A stretch of 64,000 bases of DNA, taken from positions 18,899 to 82,898 of the forward strand of contig NZ_JAAVUZ010000012.1 in NCBI RefSeq assembly GCF_018449675.1. The letters are read 5' to 3'. This document shows, in pieces, positions 1-8,749 of this stretch (position 1 is its first letter; the number at the start of each line of letters is the position of its first letter). The stretch comes from Glaciihabitans sp. dw_435 (lineage in GTDB: Bacteria; Actinomycetota; Actinomycetes; Actinomycetales; Microbacteriaceae). The notes under the pieces were generated by a model. The model was not told the DNA's origin and did no database searches. It saw only the letters and a program-made list of their open reading frames with translations. The translations under genes were made by a program, and so were the position numbers.

Positions 1-576
1 CAGCTGACGCTTTCCACGGCGAGATCAATGGGACTTCAGGTTCCTGTGACGTTGCAGCCCCAGTACAACCTCGTTTCCCGTGAGATCGAATATGAAATCG
101 TGCCGGCCGCACTCCACAACGGAGTTGGACTCCTGCCGTGGTCGCCTCTTGCCGGGGGTTTCCTCTCTGGCAAGTACACAAAGAACGCCACGGCAGAAGA
201 GGGAACGCGCGCCGGTTCCGGTGACCCGATGAACGACCATATCTTTGGTGAGCTCGCCGCGAAGGAGCAAAACTGGCGCACCGTCGACACAGTTCGCGGC
301 GTTGCCGACTCACTCGGTGTCACGCCCAGCCAGGTCGCGCTCAGCTGGCTCATCAACCGGCCCGCCGTCACCGCGCCGATCATCGGTGCCAAGACTCTCA
401 CGCAGCTTGAGGCGAACATCGTCGCGGCCGACCTCGATCTTGGTGAGGACGCAACCACTCGCCTCGACGCCGTCAGCGCACCGACTCCGAACGACTATCC
501 ATACGGGCCGTTTGGGGTGAAGCAGCGCGACCGTTACGTCGACTCCAGCGACCAGGCAATCGCCGAAATCTTCTGA
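1..576 (+). CDS. Aldo/keto reductase, C-terminal part (cut by window edge)
   Basis: The frame is open from base 1 to the TGA at 574-576, giving 191 residues with the N-terminus outside the window. Visible family features are the barrel-end segment PLAGGFLSGKY and, near the C-terminus, the NADPH-binding stretch PIIGAKTLTQLEANI, as in the general AKR superfamily (YajO/Gfo-type oxidoreductases of about 320-350 aa). The catalytic Asp/Tyr/Lys/His residues would lie in the missing part, so activity and substrate cannot be judged. It converges on the SDR gene, whose stop is only 18 bp away. Confidence 0.9.
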   Translation, partial: QLTLSTARSMGLQVPVTLQPQYNLVSREIEYEIVPAALHNGVGLLPWSPLAGGFLSGKYTKNATAEEGTRAGSGDPMNDHIFGELAAKEQNWRTVDTVRGVADSLGVTPSQVALSWLINRPAVTAPIIGAKTLTQLEANIVAADLDLGEDATTRLDAVSAPTPNDYPYGPFGVKQRDRYVDSSDQAIAEIF

Positions 577-594
577 ACCGCCGCTCGGTGTCGG

Positions 595-1335
595 TCAGCG
601 CCCGGGAAGGGTGCTGAGTGACTGCGAGCGTGCCTCGAGAAGCTCGGCGTAGGTTCCGTCGCGCTCGGCCCAGCGCAGTCGGTTCGCGGCGGTAACCACG
701 ATCTCGTGTGGCGTGGGGGTAGCGCTGAGGAGGCCGATGACCTCGTCGAGGAAGCCCTCCAGTGGGAGAGCCGCGGGATTGATCTTCTCCTGCCCGGCCG
801 TTGCAACGGCCGGCGGGATGAGTTCGGTCACTGCGACGCCGGTCCCGGCCAGCTGGGCGCGCAGGGACTCGGTGTAGGCGTGCACCCCCGCCTTCGACGC
901 ACCGTACGAAGGCATCAGGGGAAACGGCAGAAATCCGATGCCCGACGTGACGGTGATGATGTCACCGGAACCCCGGGAGACGAGGTGCGGGGTAAACGCG
1001 TCGGTCACCCGGATGGTCCCGAGGAGGTTGACGGTGATCGTTGTCTCCGCCTGCCCAAAGTGGGCGGGATCGCGCAGGTCTTCCATCAACATCACGCCGG
1101 CCATGGTCACCACCACGTCGAGGTCCGGGTGGTTTGCGAGCACTTCGTCGCGGGCGCGGAGAACGGATGTCCCGTCGGCGACGTCGATCTCAACGGTCTC
1201 GAGGTCGTCAACGCGACCGGTGGTGCGACCTCCGACGATCACGGTGCTGCCCGCCGCGGCGAACCGTCGCGCCAGGCCCAACCCGATGCCCGAGGTGCCC
1301 CCAACGATGAAAACGGTGCGGTCAGTGATGTCCAT
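595..1335 (-). CDS. Short-chain dehydrogenase/reductase (SDR)
   Basis: 246-aa classical SDR, NAD(P)-dependent oxidoreductase. The nucleotide-binding motif VGGTSGIGLG is at residues 9-18, the catalytic YGASK motif at about 142-146, and a TVNLLG segment supplies the structural Asn. The ATG at 1335 is chosen because AGAAGGA lies about 8 nt upstream and the glycine motif then sits near residue 10, as in the family; the frame continues upstream to 1455 but with an atypical sequence. The late SALRAQLAGTGV-like region resembles SDRs annotated as DltE-like. Substrate unknown. Transcribed convergently with the preceding AKR. Confidence 0.85.
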   Translation of the reverse strand: MDITDRTVFIVGGTSGIGLGLARRFAAAGSTVIVGGRTTGRVDDLETVEIDVADGTSVLRARDEVLANHPDLDVVVTMAGVMLMEDLRDPAHFGQAETTITVNLLGTIRVTDAFTPHLVSRGSGDIITVTSGIGFLPFPLMPSYGASKAGVHAYTESLRAQLAGTGVAVTELIPPAVATAGQEKINPAALPLEGFLDEVIGLLSATPTPHEIVVTAANRLRWAERDGTYAELLEARSQSLSTLPGR

Positions 1336-1474
1336 GAGTGCGTTCCTTCTGGTGATGACCGGCCCATCACGAGCGATTTTCCGGTACCCCACGATGCTCG
1401 TCTGCTCACCAGTGGGCAGGAAGGTCCCTGGTGTTCCTGGGAGTGGTGCCCCCACCCTGATGAGGTGCGTGTTG

Positions 1475-2293
1475 TCAGGAGTACTCGGGCGGCACGGCGC
1501 GATACAGCCAGGCCAGCTCGTTGTCGATGACGAAGGTCGACAGGGTGTGCCCGGGCGCGAGGGGCCAGTCGGCGAAGCCCTCGAGAGCCGTCATCAGCTC
1601 CCCGGCGGTAGCGGGCGACGGGGCCGCCAGCAACGCCGTTATCAGGTCATCGAAGCCATCGGGTTTGCCGGCGGGCACGGTTTCGTCTGCCGCGCTGGGC
1701 AACGCCGCGAGCGCCGCGGTCAGGTACTTCGGCCCGCGGTAGAAGACGTGGGCGCGCGCGAGGAGGGCCCGACCCGCCGCACCCGCCAGGTGCAGGGCGG
1801 AACTCGCGAGCAGAAACGGGTCGCCGGATTCGTACGCCTGCGGCAGGAAGTAGCCGCCGTGCAGCCGCACCTGTGCGAGAAACGAGCGGGTGTGCTTCGT
1901 CCACACGTCGTCGCGAACGGTGAGGATGCGGGAGATGCTGCGGTCGAGTTCGCCCTCGCCGAGCGTCGAGTAGATGACCCGTGAGCCAACGAAGGACGCC
2001 CGGGTCGGGTCATCCGCCCGCTCCACCGCCTCCAGCAAATAGGAGGGGCTGATCAGTTTGATGTCGTAATAGCCGCCGGCGTATCCGATGCCCTCCGTGC
2101 TGGTGAACATCACCCGACGCTCGCGCACGGCGGCGTCGAACGCGGCGTCGGAGACGAGCACGCAGAGGTCGACGTCCGAGTCATCGCGCTCGCTGCCCGT
2201 CGCGACCGATCCGGTGAGGATGGCGCCCAGCACCCCGTCATCGTCGGCGCACTGGCGAACGAAGGTGGCGACGGCCTCGTCGTGGTGACGCAA
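1475..2293 (-). CDS. Nucleotidyltransferase-fold protein coupled to rhaB
   Basis: About 272 aa. The N-terminus carries the polymerase-beta-type nucleotidyltransferase signature TGSVATGSERDDSDVDL: the Gly-Ser pair is at about residues 28-29 and the metal-binding Asp-x-Asp at about 40-42. This is the active-site pattern of the aminoglycoside/lincosamide nucleotidyltransferase and MNT families. The remaining 230 residues are helical and not recognised. No ATG or GTG fits before the motif. A TTG at 2293, 2 bp after the rhaB stop, is the best start, implying translational reinitiation from rhaB. It ends the rhamnose operon; a role in rhamnose use is not evident. Confidence 0.75.
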   Translation of the reverse strand: MRHHDEAVATFVRQCADDDGVLGAILTGSVATGSERDDSDVDLCVLVSDAAFDAAVRERRVMFTSTEGIGYAGGYYDIKLISPSYLLEAVERADDPTRASFVGSRVIYSTLGEGELDRSISRILTVRDDVWTKHTRSFLAQVRLHGGYFLPQAYESGDPFLLASSALHLAGAAGRALLARAHVFYRGPKYLTAALAALPSAADETVPAGKPDGFDDLITALLAAPSPATAGELMTALEGFADWPLAPGHTLSTFVIDNELAWLYRAVPPEYS

Positions 2294-2295
2294 GG

Positions 2296-3780
2296 TCAGG
2301 CGCCGGAGCGTGAGGCGGAGGGCCGCGGGGATGCGGAGCGCCGGCCGACGGTGCGTGGCGAGTAGCGGACGACGGGATGCGTCGCCGCGACGAGCGATCG
2401 CAGGGACTCGAGCGATCCCGAGATCAGTCCCTGCGCGCGCGCCTGCACGAGCACGTTGCCGAGCGCGGTGGCCTCGACCGGACCCGCCAGCACCGGAAGC
2501 CCGGAACGGTCGGCGGTCAGCTGGCACAGCAGCGCGTTCTGCGAGCCGCCACCCACGATGTGGATGACGGAAACGGCAGTGCCCGACAGCACACTCGCGG
2601 TCTCGACGGCGCGCGCGAACGCGTCGGCGAGACTCTCGAGAATGCTGCGGACGAGTTCTGCCTGACTCCGGGGGGCAGGCTGCCCATGACCGCGGCACCA
2701 CTCCGCGATACGGGCCGGCATGTCTCCCGGAGCCAAGAATGTGGGGTCGTTGGCGTCAAAAATTGCCACCGGTGTCTGGACAGCGGATGCCGCGTCGAGC
2801 AGTGTCGGCAGATCGGCTGCCAGCCCGGCCTCGCCCCAGACGCGCAGCGACTCACTGAGCAGCCAGAGACCCATGACGTTGTGCAGGAACCGCACCCGTC
2901 CGTCCACGCCACCCTCGTTGGTGAAGTTGGCGGCGCGGCTGGCCTCCGTGAGCACGGGGGACTCGAGCTCGACGCCCACCAGACCCCACGTGCCACAGCT
3001 GATGTACGCGTAGTCGGTGCCCGTCGCGGGGATCGCGACAACGGCGGACGCGGTGTCGTGGGAGCCGACGGCGGTGACGGCGGTATCGGGGGCGAAGCCG
3101 AGTTCCGCAGCCATGGCGGGCGTCAGGGTGCCGATGGTCGAGCCGGCGCTGACGAGTTCGGGGAAGAGGTGACGGGGGAGTCCGAGCTTTGCGATCAACG
3201 CGTCATCCCACTGCGCCGCATCCCCGGCGCCGACGCGCAGCAGGCCCGTGGTCGACGCGTTGGTGCGCTCGCCGATGGCGCGGCCGGTGAGCCAGAAGGC
3301 GAACAGGTCGGGGATAAGCAGGAAGGTGTCGGCGGCGTCGAGGGCCCCGGCCGCGCGGTCGACCTCGAGCTGGAACAGGGTGTTGAAGCTGAGGTGCTGG
3401 AGTCCATTGGCGGCATACAACTCCGCCGGGGTGACCTGCGCGTGCACCGCGGCCACGCCCGCATCGTTGCGATCGTCGCGGTAGTGGTGGGGGGTGCCCA
3501 GCATGGAGCCACCCGCCATGAGCGCATAGTCGACGGCCCAGGCATCCACCCCAATGCTCCTGATGCCGGGCTCGGCGGAGGCCGCCACCGCGAGCCCGCC
3601 GAAGACTCCCGAGCGCAGCTGGTCGATGTCCCAGTGCAGGCCGGTGTCGCGGTGGACGGGCCCGTTCGGGAACCGCGCGATCGGCTGCAGGCGCAGTTCG
3701 GTGGGGCCCACGTAGCCGAGCATGACCCGGCCGCTGGTGGCACCGAGGTCGACGGCGGCGACCGGGGTCGCGCCCGTCAT
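2296..3780 (-). CDS. rhaB: L-rhamnulokinase
   Basis: 494-aa FGGY-family carbohydrate kinase that phosphorylates L-rhamnulose to L-rhamnulose-1-phosphate using ATP. The N-terminal phosphate-binding motif AAVDLGATSGRVMLG is at residues 8-22. The second-domain motif VGSHDTASAV and the C-terminal ATP/adenosine motif HIVGGGSQNALLCQLTADR are present, and the length matches RhaB proteins (about 480-500 aa). The ATG at 3780 overlaps the rhaEW stop as ATGA, so the two are translationally coupled. The frame stays open to 3855 but that extension lies inside rhaEW and is not family-like. The context of isomerase, aldolase and mutarotase confirms the substrate. Confidence 0.93.
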   Translation of the reverse strand: MTGATPVAAVDLGATSGRVMLGYVGPTELRLQPIARFPNGPVHRDTGLHWDIDQLRSGVFGGLAVAASAEPGIRSIGVDAWAVDYALMAGGSMLGTPHHYRDDRNDAGVAAVHAQVTPAELYAANGLQHLSFNTLFQLEVDRAAGALDAADTFLLIPDLFAFWLTGRAIGERTNASTTGLLRVGAGDAAQWDDALIAKLGLPRHLFPELVSAGSTIGTLTPAMAAELGFAPDTAVTAVGSHDTASAVVAIPATGTDYAYISCGTWGLVGVELESPVLTEASRAANFTNEGGVDGRVRFLHNVMGLWLLSESLRVWGEAGLAADLPTLLDAASAVQTPVAIFDANDPTFLAPGDMPARIAEWCRGHGQPAPRSQAELVRSILESLADAFARAVETASVLSGTAVSVIHIVGGGSQNALLCQLTADRSGLPVLAGPVEATALGNVLVQARAQGLISGSLESLRSLVAATHPVVRYSPRTVGRRSASPRPSASRSGA

Positions 3781-5813
3781 CGCAGGAAGGCCGCGGCGAC
3801 GCCCGCGTCCACGGGGATGTGCAGGCCGGTCGTGTGGCTCAGGTCGCTCGAGCACAGCACGAACACCGCGTTGGCGACGTTCTCGGGCAGTACCTCGCGC
3901 TTGAGCAGAGTGCGCTGCGCGTAGTAGGCACCGAGCTCCTCCTCGGGCACGCCGTAGACCGCGGCGCGCTTGGCGCCCCAGCCGCTGGAGAAGATGCCGG
4001 ATCCCCGCACCACCCCGTCGGGGTTGATGCCGTTGACCTTCACGCCGTACTCGCCGAGCTCGGCGGCGAGCAGACGCACCTGGTGGGCCTGGTCGGCCTT
4101 GGTCGCGGAGTACGCGATGTTGTTGGGGCCGGCGAAGACGGAGTTCTTGGAGGAGATGTAGATGATGTCTCCACCGAGCTTCTGGTCGATGAGAACGCGT
4201 GCTGCGGCCCGGGAGACGAGGAAGGATCCCTTCGCCATCACGTTGTGCTGCAGGTCCCAGTCGGCGACGGTCGTCTCCAGCAGCGACTTGCTCAGCGACA
4301 GGCCGGCGTTGTTGACGATGAGGTCGACCCCGCCGAACGCCAGGACCGTGGCGTCCACGGCGGCCTGCACCTGCGCCTCGTCGGTGACGTTCGCCTGAAT
4401 GCCGATCGCGACGTCGGTGGTACCGAGCTCGGCCGCGGCCGCCTGGGCCTTCTCGAGGTCGAGGTCGGCGATCACCACGCAGGCTCCTTCGGCGGCCAAG
4501 CGGGTGGCGATCGCCTTGCCAATTCCGGAGGCCGCACCGGTGACGAGCGCGATGCGCGACGCGAGGGGCTTGGGCTTCGGCAGGCGCTGCAGCTTTGCCT
4601 CCTCGAGCGACCAGTACTCGATACGGAACTTCTCCTCGTCGGAGATCGGCGCGTAGCTCGAGATGGCTTCGGCCCCGCGCATGACGTTGATGGCGTTGAT
4701 GTAGAACTCGCTCGCCACACGGGCGGTCTGCTTGTTCGCGCCGTAACTGAACATGCCGACGCCCGGGATCAGCACGATGGCCGGGTCGGCGCCGCGAATG
4801 GCGGGCGACTCGTCGGTCGCGTACGCGTCGTAGTACGCCTGGTAGTCGAGGCGGTACTGCGCGTGGAGCTCGTCCAGGCGCGCGATGGACTCCTCGACGG
4901 TGGATGTCGCGGGCAGGTCGAGCACGAGCGGCTTGACCTTGGTACGCAGGAAGTGGTCGGGGCAGCTGGTGCCCAGGGCGCCGAGTCGCACGTGCTCACT
5001 GCTCGAGAGGAAATCGGTGACCACCGAGGCATCCGTAAAGTGTCCGACCTGCGCCTTGTCGGTCGAGGCGAGCCCGCGGATGTGCGGTGCGAGGGCGGCG
5101 GCCTTCGCGCGGCGCTCCTCCTCGGGCAGGGCGGCGTAGCCGTCGAGGGGTGTGCCGAAGGGATTCGCGCGGCCGTTCTGCTCGATGAACTTCTCGGCCG
5201 TGTCGATGATCCACAGCGAGTTGGCCTCGGCCTCGTCGCTGGTGTCGCCCCACGCGGTGATGCCGTGGCCGCCGAGGATCACGCCGATGGCATCGGGGTG
5301 CGCCTGCTTGATCTCGGCGATGTCCAGCCCGAGCTGGAAGCCGGGGCGCCGCCAGTTGACCCAGGCCACCTTGCCGCCGAAGGCCTTCGCCGTCAGCGCC
5401 TCACCGTCGGCGGAGGTCGCGAATGCGATGCCGGAGTCGGGGTGCAGGTGGTCGACGTGCGCCGCATCGACGAGCCCGTGCATGGCGGTGTCGATCGAGG
5501 GCGCGGCCCCGCCCTTGCCGTGCAGCGTGTAGTCGAACGCGGCAACCATCTCGTCCTCGCGGTCGACACCGGGATAGACGGTTACCAGCGAGCGAAGGCG
5601 GTCGAGCCGCAGTACGGCAAGGCCCGCCTCCGTCAGCGTGCCGAGGTCTCCGCCGGATCCCTTCACCCAGAGCAGCTCGACGTCCTCGCCCGTGACGGGG
5701 TCGGTCTCCGTGCCCTTGGCCGACGTGTTGCCGCCGGCGTAGTTGGTGACCCGCGGGTCGGAACCGAGGCGGTTGCTGCGCGCGATCAGTTCTGCGGCGG
5801 TGGGGTTGGTCAT
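3777..5813 (-). CDS. rhaEW: Bifunctional L-rhamnulose-1-phosphate aldolase / L-lactaldehyde dehydrogenase
   Basis: 678 aa. Residues 1 to about 400 are a class II aldolase/adducin-type domain with metal-ligand motifs HVDHLHPDSG and GGHGITAWGD; it splits rhamnulose-1-phosphate into dihydroxyacetone phosphate and L-lactaldehyde. From about residue 414 an SDR domain follows, with TGAASGIGKA and the catalytic YSATK at about 569-573, which in characterised RhaEW proteins oxidises L-lactaldehyde to L-lactate. This fused form replaces the separate RhaD and AldA enzymes of enteric bacteria. The ATG at 5813 gives an N-terminus (TNPTAAELIARSNRLG) matching the family. It overlaps rhaB by 4 bp. Confidence 0.93.
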   Translation of the reverse strand: MTNPTAAELIARSNRLGSDPRVTNYAGGNTSAKGTETDPVTGEDVELLWVKGSGGDLGTLTEAGLAVLRLDRLRSLVTVYPGVDREDEMVAAFDYTLHGKGGAAPSIDTAMHGLVDAAHVDHLHPDSGIAFATSADGEALTAKAFGGKVAWVNWRRPGFQLGLDIAEIKQAHPDAIGVILGGHGITAWGDTSDEAEANSLWIIDTAEKFIEQNGRANPFGTPLDGYAALPEEERRAKAAALAPHIRGLASTDKAQVGHFTDASVVTDFLSSSEHVRLGALGTSCPDHFLRTKVKPLVLDLPATSTVEESIARLDELHAQYRLDYQAYYDAYATDESPAIRGADPAIVLIPGVGMFSYGANKQTARVASEFYINAINVMRGAEAISSYAPISDEEKFRIEYWSLEEAKLQRLPKPKPLASRIALVTGAASGIGKAIATRLAAEGACVVIADLDLEKAQAAAAELGTTDVAIGIQANVTDEAQVQAAVDATVLAFGGVDLIVNNAGLSLSKSLLETTVADWDLQHNVMAKGSFLVSRAAARVLIDQKLGGDIIYISSKNSVFAGPNNIAYSATKADQAHQVRLLAAELGEYGVKVNGINPDGVVRGSGIFSSGWGAKRAAVYGVPEEELGAYYAQRTLLKREVLPENVANAVFVLCSSDLSHTTGLHIPVDAGVAAAFLR

Positions 5814-5862
5814 GTCTGCGATCTCTCTGTTGCGGTGCTGGTCAGGAGGGGAAAACGCGTCC

Positions 5863-6000
5863 GGCGGGAGTTCCGGCGCTCGTCATGGGTTGAGTTCGGC
5901 GGGAGACGTTGCGGTCGGCGGGAGAAGCTGGCGGTTGGCGGGAGACATAACTCCCGCCATCCGCTTTCTTCTCCCGCCACACCCTGCGTTTTCTCCCGCC
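5863..6000. repeat. Cluster of seven GGCGGGAG/CTCCCGCC words
   Basis: In the 205-bp gap between rhaI and rhaEW the 8-mer GGCGGGAG occurs on the plus strand at 5863, 5898, 5917 and 5937, and its complement CTCCCGCC at 5951, 5971 and 5993. From 5898 on the spacing is 19-22 bp, except at the switch of orientation. The two central copies form a 9-bp stem with a 6-nt loop (5936-5944 / 5951-5959). The array would be transcribed between rhaI and rhaEW, so it could act as an mRNA structure or a protein-binding array. Function unknown. Confidence 0.75.
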
Positions 6001-6018
6001 ACACGGAAAAACTGGCGG

Positions 6019-7185
6019 TCAGGCGCCCCAGCTGGCCTGCTGACCGCCGACGCGGTCTTCGGCGATGCGGGACTGGTAACCGGATGCCGCGTAGGCAGCC
6101 ATCGGATCACCGGCGAGCCCCCGGGACTCACGCCATTCGGCGAGCGCGGGGCGAACGTCCGTGTAGAACGCGTCCATGAGGATGCCGTTCGCGCCGAGCA
6201 CGTCGCCCGCGTTCTGCGCGGCGGACAGCGCCGTGCCGTCCACGAGCAGCGCGCGCGCCGTCATCTCCTGCACGTTGAGCACCGAGCGGATCTGCCCGGG
6301 GATCTTGTCCTCGACGTTGTGGCACTGGTCGAGCATGAAGGCGACGCCGGAATCGGGTCCGAACCCGCCACCACGGATGACCTCGTACAGGATCCGGAAC
6401 AGCTGGAACGGGTCTGCCGCCCCGACGATCAGGTCGTCGTCGGCGTAGAAGCGGGAGTTGAAGTCGAAGCTTCCGAGCTTGCCGAGGCGCAGCAGCTGGG
6501 CAACGATGAACTCGATGTTGGTGCCGGGAGCGTGGTGGCCGGTATCGAGGCAGACCAGCGCGCGGTCGCCGAGCGCGGATACCTGGGCGTAGGAGGTGCC
6601 CCAGTCCGGGACATCCGTGTGATAAAAAGCGGGCTCAAAGAACTTGTACTCGAGCACCATGCGCTGGTTCTGACCGATGCGGGCGTAGATCGAGGCGAGG
6701 GAGTCGGCGAGGCGGTCCTGACGTCCGCGGATGTCTCCCTGCCCCGGGTAGTTGGTGCCGTCGGCGAGCCAGATCTTGAGGTCACGGGAGCCCGTCTCAT
6801 CCATGATGTCGATGCACTCGAGGTGGTGGTCAATCGCCTTCTGGCGGATGCGCGGGTCGATGTGGGTGAGGCTGCCGAACTTGTAGTCGTCGTCCTGGAA
6901 CGTGTTGCTGTTGACGGTGCCGAGCTTCACGCCGTGGTCCTCGGCGAACGTGCCAAGCGCCGCGTAGTCGTCGACCTTGTCCCACGGGATGTGCAGCGCG
7001 ACGGTGGGGGACAGCGCGGTGTAGGTGTTGACCTGGGCGGCGTCGGCGATCTTCTCCTGCGGCGTGCGCGGGGTGCCGGGGGTACCGAAGACCTTGAACC
7101 GGGTGCCGGAGTTGCCGAAGGCCCAGGACGGCAGTTCGATGGCCTGTTCTGCCAGCAGGGGCGCGATATCGCTGAATTGCACCAT
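6019..7185 (-). CDS. rhaI: L-rhamnose isomerase, actinobacterial/RhaI type
   Basis: 388 aa. A TIM-barrel sugar isomerase of the xylose-isomerase-like fold that converts L-rhamnose to L-rhamnulose. Metal and substrate motifs visible include LDTGHHAPGTN and the C-terminal DQCHNVEDKIPG; WLADGTNYPGQGD is typical of the Streptomyces-type RhaI rather than E. coli RhaA. The ATG at 7185 is preceded by AAAGAGA; the in-frame ATG at 7224 lacks a ribosome site and adds a charged non-family tail. It has its own promoter with a LacI-type operator (7246-7292) and begins the rhaI-rhaEW-rhaB unit. Confidence 0.93.
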   Translation of the reverse strand: MVQFSDIAPLLAEQAIELPSWAFGNSGTRFKVFGTPGTPRTPQEKIADAAQVNTYTALSPTVALHIPWDKVDDYAALGTFAEDHGVKLGTVNSNTFQDDDYKFGSLTHIDPRIRQKAIDHHLECIDIMDETGSRDLKIWLADGTNYPGQGDIRGRQDRLADSLASIYARIGQNQRMVLEYKFFEPAFYHTDVPDWGTSYAQVSALGDRALVCLDTGHHAPGTNIEFIVAQLLRLGKLGSFDFNSRFYADDDLIVGAADPFQLFRILYEVIRGGGFGPDSGVAFMLDQCHNVEDKIPGQIRSVLNVQEMTARALLVDGTALSAAQNAGDVLGANGILMDAFYTDVRPALAEWRESRGLAGDPMAAYAASGYQSRIAEDRVGGQQASWGA

Positions 7186-7245
7186 TGGAATTCTCTTTCG
7201 TGTTTCGTCGTCATTGACCGACATCGCGACCGCCAGAAGCGGAAG

Positions 7246-7292
7246 TGAATCGTTTCATTTTGAATGCTAGCGGGTGGAATCGTCTTTCACAA
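7246..7292 (-). promoter_or_regulatory. rhaI promoter with LacI-type operator
   Basis: On the minus strand there is a -35 TTGTGA (7292-7287, inside the rhaM stop region), a 17-nt spacer and a -10 TAGCAT (7269-7264). The palindromic operator TGAATCGTTTCA (plus-strand reading, 7246-7257) follows directly at the predicted start point. The same 12-mer, inverted, sits at the rhaT promoter. Confidence 0.7.
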
Positions 7293-7628
7293 TTGCGCGG
7301 CCAAAAGTTGCGCATCGAGGTTGAAAACTTGCGGGATATACCGAAATGCCTGATCGGCGGGCACGTCCGTGTGCTCGAAGTGATCAGCCATCGCGCTCTG
7401 CCACCGGGCATTCACCTCGCGGGCGGCCATTCCGGCGAGGTTGGCGTCCAGATCCTCCGTCTCGAAGTATCCGATCACCAGGCCGTCCTCCCGCAGGAAA
7501 ATCGAGTAGTTGTGCCACCCGGTCTCCCTCAGGGCAATGAGCATGTCCGGCCAGACGCGGGCGTGCGCCTCGCGGTAGGCGTCGATGTGATCGGGCCTGA
7601 CCTGGAGCTGAAAGCAGACGCGCTGCAT
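7287..7628 (-). CDS. rhaM: L-rhamnose mutarotase
   Basis: 113-aa RhaM/RhaU-family protein that interconverts the alpha and beta anomers of L-rhamnose, supplying the form used by the isomerase. The sequence MQRVCFQLQVRPDHIDAYR, the conserved AHARVWPDM with its active-site His, and the YFETEDLD stretch match the ferredoxin-like family of about 104-115 aa. The ATG at 7628 has GGGGGA just upstream; a GTG at 7640 is possible but less family-like. It is the last gene of the transport operon, 19 bp after rhaS. Confidence 0.92.
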   Translation of the reverse strand: MQRVCFQLQVRPDHIDAYREAHARVWPDMLIALRETGWHNYSIFLREDGLVIGYFETEDLDANLAGMAAREVNARWQSAMADHFEHTDVPADQAFRYIPQVFNLDAQLLAAQL

Positions 7629-7647
7629 GGTGTCCCCCACGCATTTT

Positions 7648-8706
7648 CTAGAAGTCGAACTCGCCGATGTTCTCCTTGGTGAAGACGTACGGATCGCCCA
7701 GCAGCACCGTCGCGTCGGCGCCGACCGTGAACGATCCGAGCTTGCCGGCGTCGAACTTGTCGCCCTCCTTGCCCGTGATCGTGCCCTCGATCAGGGCCTT
7801 GTTCGCGTACGCGGCCAGGTAGCCGAGATCGGCCGGGTTCCAGAGGGCGAAGGAGGTGACGGTGCCGTCGGTCACGAACTCGCGCATCTGGTTTGGCGTG
7901 CCGAGGCCGGTCAGCGCGACCTTGCCCTTGAAGTCCGAGGTGGACAGGTAGCGGGCGGCCGCGGCGATGCCGACGGTGGTCGGCGAGATGATGCCCTTCA
8001 GCTGCGGGTGGCTCTGCAGCAACGCCGCCGTCTTGTCGAAGGAGGTCTGGTCATCGTCATTTCCGTACACCGTGTCGACGAGCTTGATGTTCGGGTGGTT
8101 GTCGGCGATGTCCTTCTTCATCAGGTCGATCCAGGCGTTCTGGTTGGTGGCGTTGGCCGCGGCCGAGAGGATCGCGACCTCGCCGGCGTCACCGATCTGC
8201 TTGGAGAGTTCGTCCACCTGCACCTTGGCGATGCCCTCGGACGTCGCCTGGTTGATGAACACGTCGCGGTAGGCGGGATCGGTGTCGGAGTCGAAGGTGA
8301 CGACCTTGATTCCGGCGTCGCGGGCCTCGTTCAGTGCGTCGCCGATCGCCTTCGGGTCGTTCGCGGAGATCACGATGCCGCCAACTCCCTGCTGCGTGAG
8401 GGTATTGATGTAGCTGACCTGGGCGTCGGGGCTCGCCGTCGCGGGTCCCACCTGGGCGTAGGTTCCCTTGAACTCCTTGATGGCGGTCTCGCCGCCCTTG
8501 TCGGAGGTGTCGAAGTACGGGTTACCCAGGTTCTTGGGGATGAACGTGATGGCGAGATTCTTGGTGTCACCACCGCCGCTGCTGCCGCTTCCGCTGGTCG
8601 TCGTGGTCGTGCAGCCTGTCGCAATGAGGGCGACGCTGGCGGCAGCGGCGATCACGCCGATCGCGCGGCGCCTGCGGGTGCCTCGTACCGTTTTCTGAAA
8701 CAACAT
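7648..8706 (-). CDS. rhaS: Rhamnose ABC transporter substrate-binding lipoprotein
   Basis: 352 aa. A type I periplasmic-binding-protein-like sugar receptor (RbsB/RhaS family), anchored outside the membrane by a lipobox: an Arg-rich n-region, then a hydrophobic stretch ending ALIATGC at Cys 32, followed by a Ser/Gly linker. FIPKNLGNPYFDTSDKG is typical of RhaS. The ATG at 8706 follows AAGGAAGAAC. Its position after the two permeases and before rhaM matches known rhaTPQS clusters, so the ligand is very probably L-rhamnose. Confidence 0.92.
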   Translation of the reverse strand: MLFQKTVRGTRRRRAIGVIAAAASVALIATGCTTTTTSGSGSSGGGDTKNLAITFIPKNLGNPYFDTSDKGGETAIKEFKGTYAQVGPATASPDAQVSYINTLTQQGVGGIVISANDPKAIGDALNEARDAGIKVVTFDSDTDPAYRDVFINQATSEGIAKVQVDELSKQIGDAGEVAILSAAANATNQNAWIDLMKKDIADNHPNIKLVDTVYGNDDDQTSFDKTAALLQSHPQLKGIISPTTVGIAAAARYLSTSDFKGKVALTGLGTPNQMREFVTDGTVTSFALWNPADLGYLAAYANKALIEGTITGKEGDKFDAGKLGSFTVGADATVLLGDPYVFTKENIGEFDF

Positions 8707-8749
8707 CTTTGTTCTTCCTTTCAGTGGTTGCGGGTATTTCCTGGGGGGA

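Noticed and set aside
1..576. Reading the truncated aldo/keto reductase as a pseudogene
   Set aside because: The frame is intact from the window edge to its stop; only the 5' part is outside the window.
3819..6179. 786-codon open frame on the plus strand
   Set aside because: Antisense to rhaEW and the end of rhaI; no motif, and it runs through the GGCGGGAG array.
7186..7224. Upstream ATG (7224) as start of rhaI
   Set aside because: No ribosome site there, while AAAGAGA precedes ATG 7185; the added N-terminus is not family-like.
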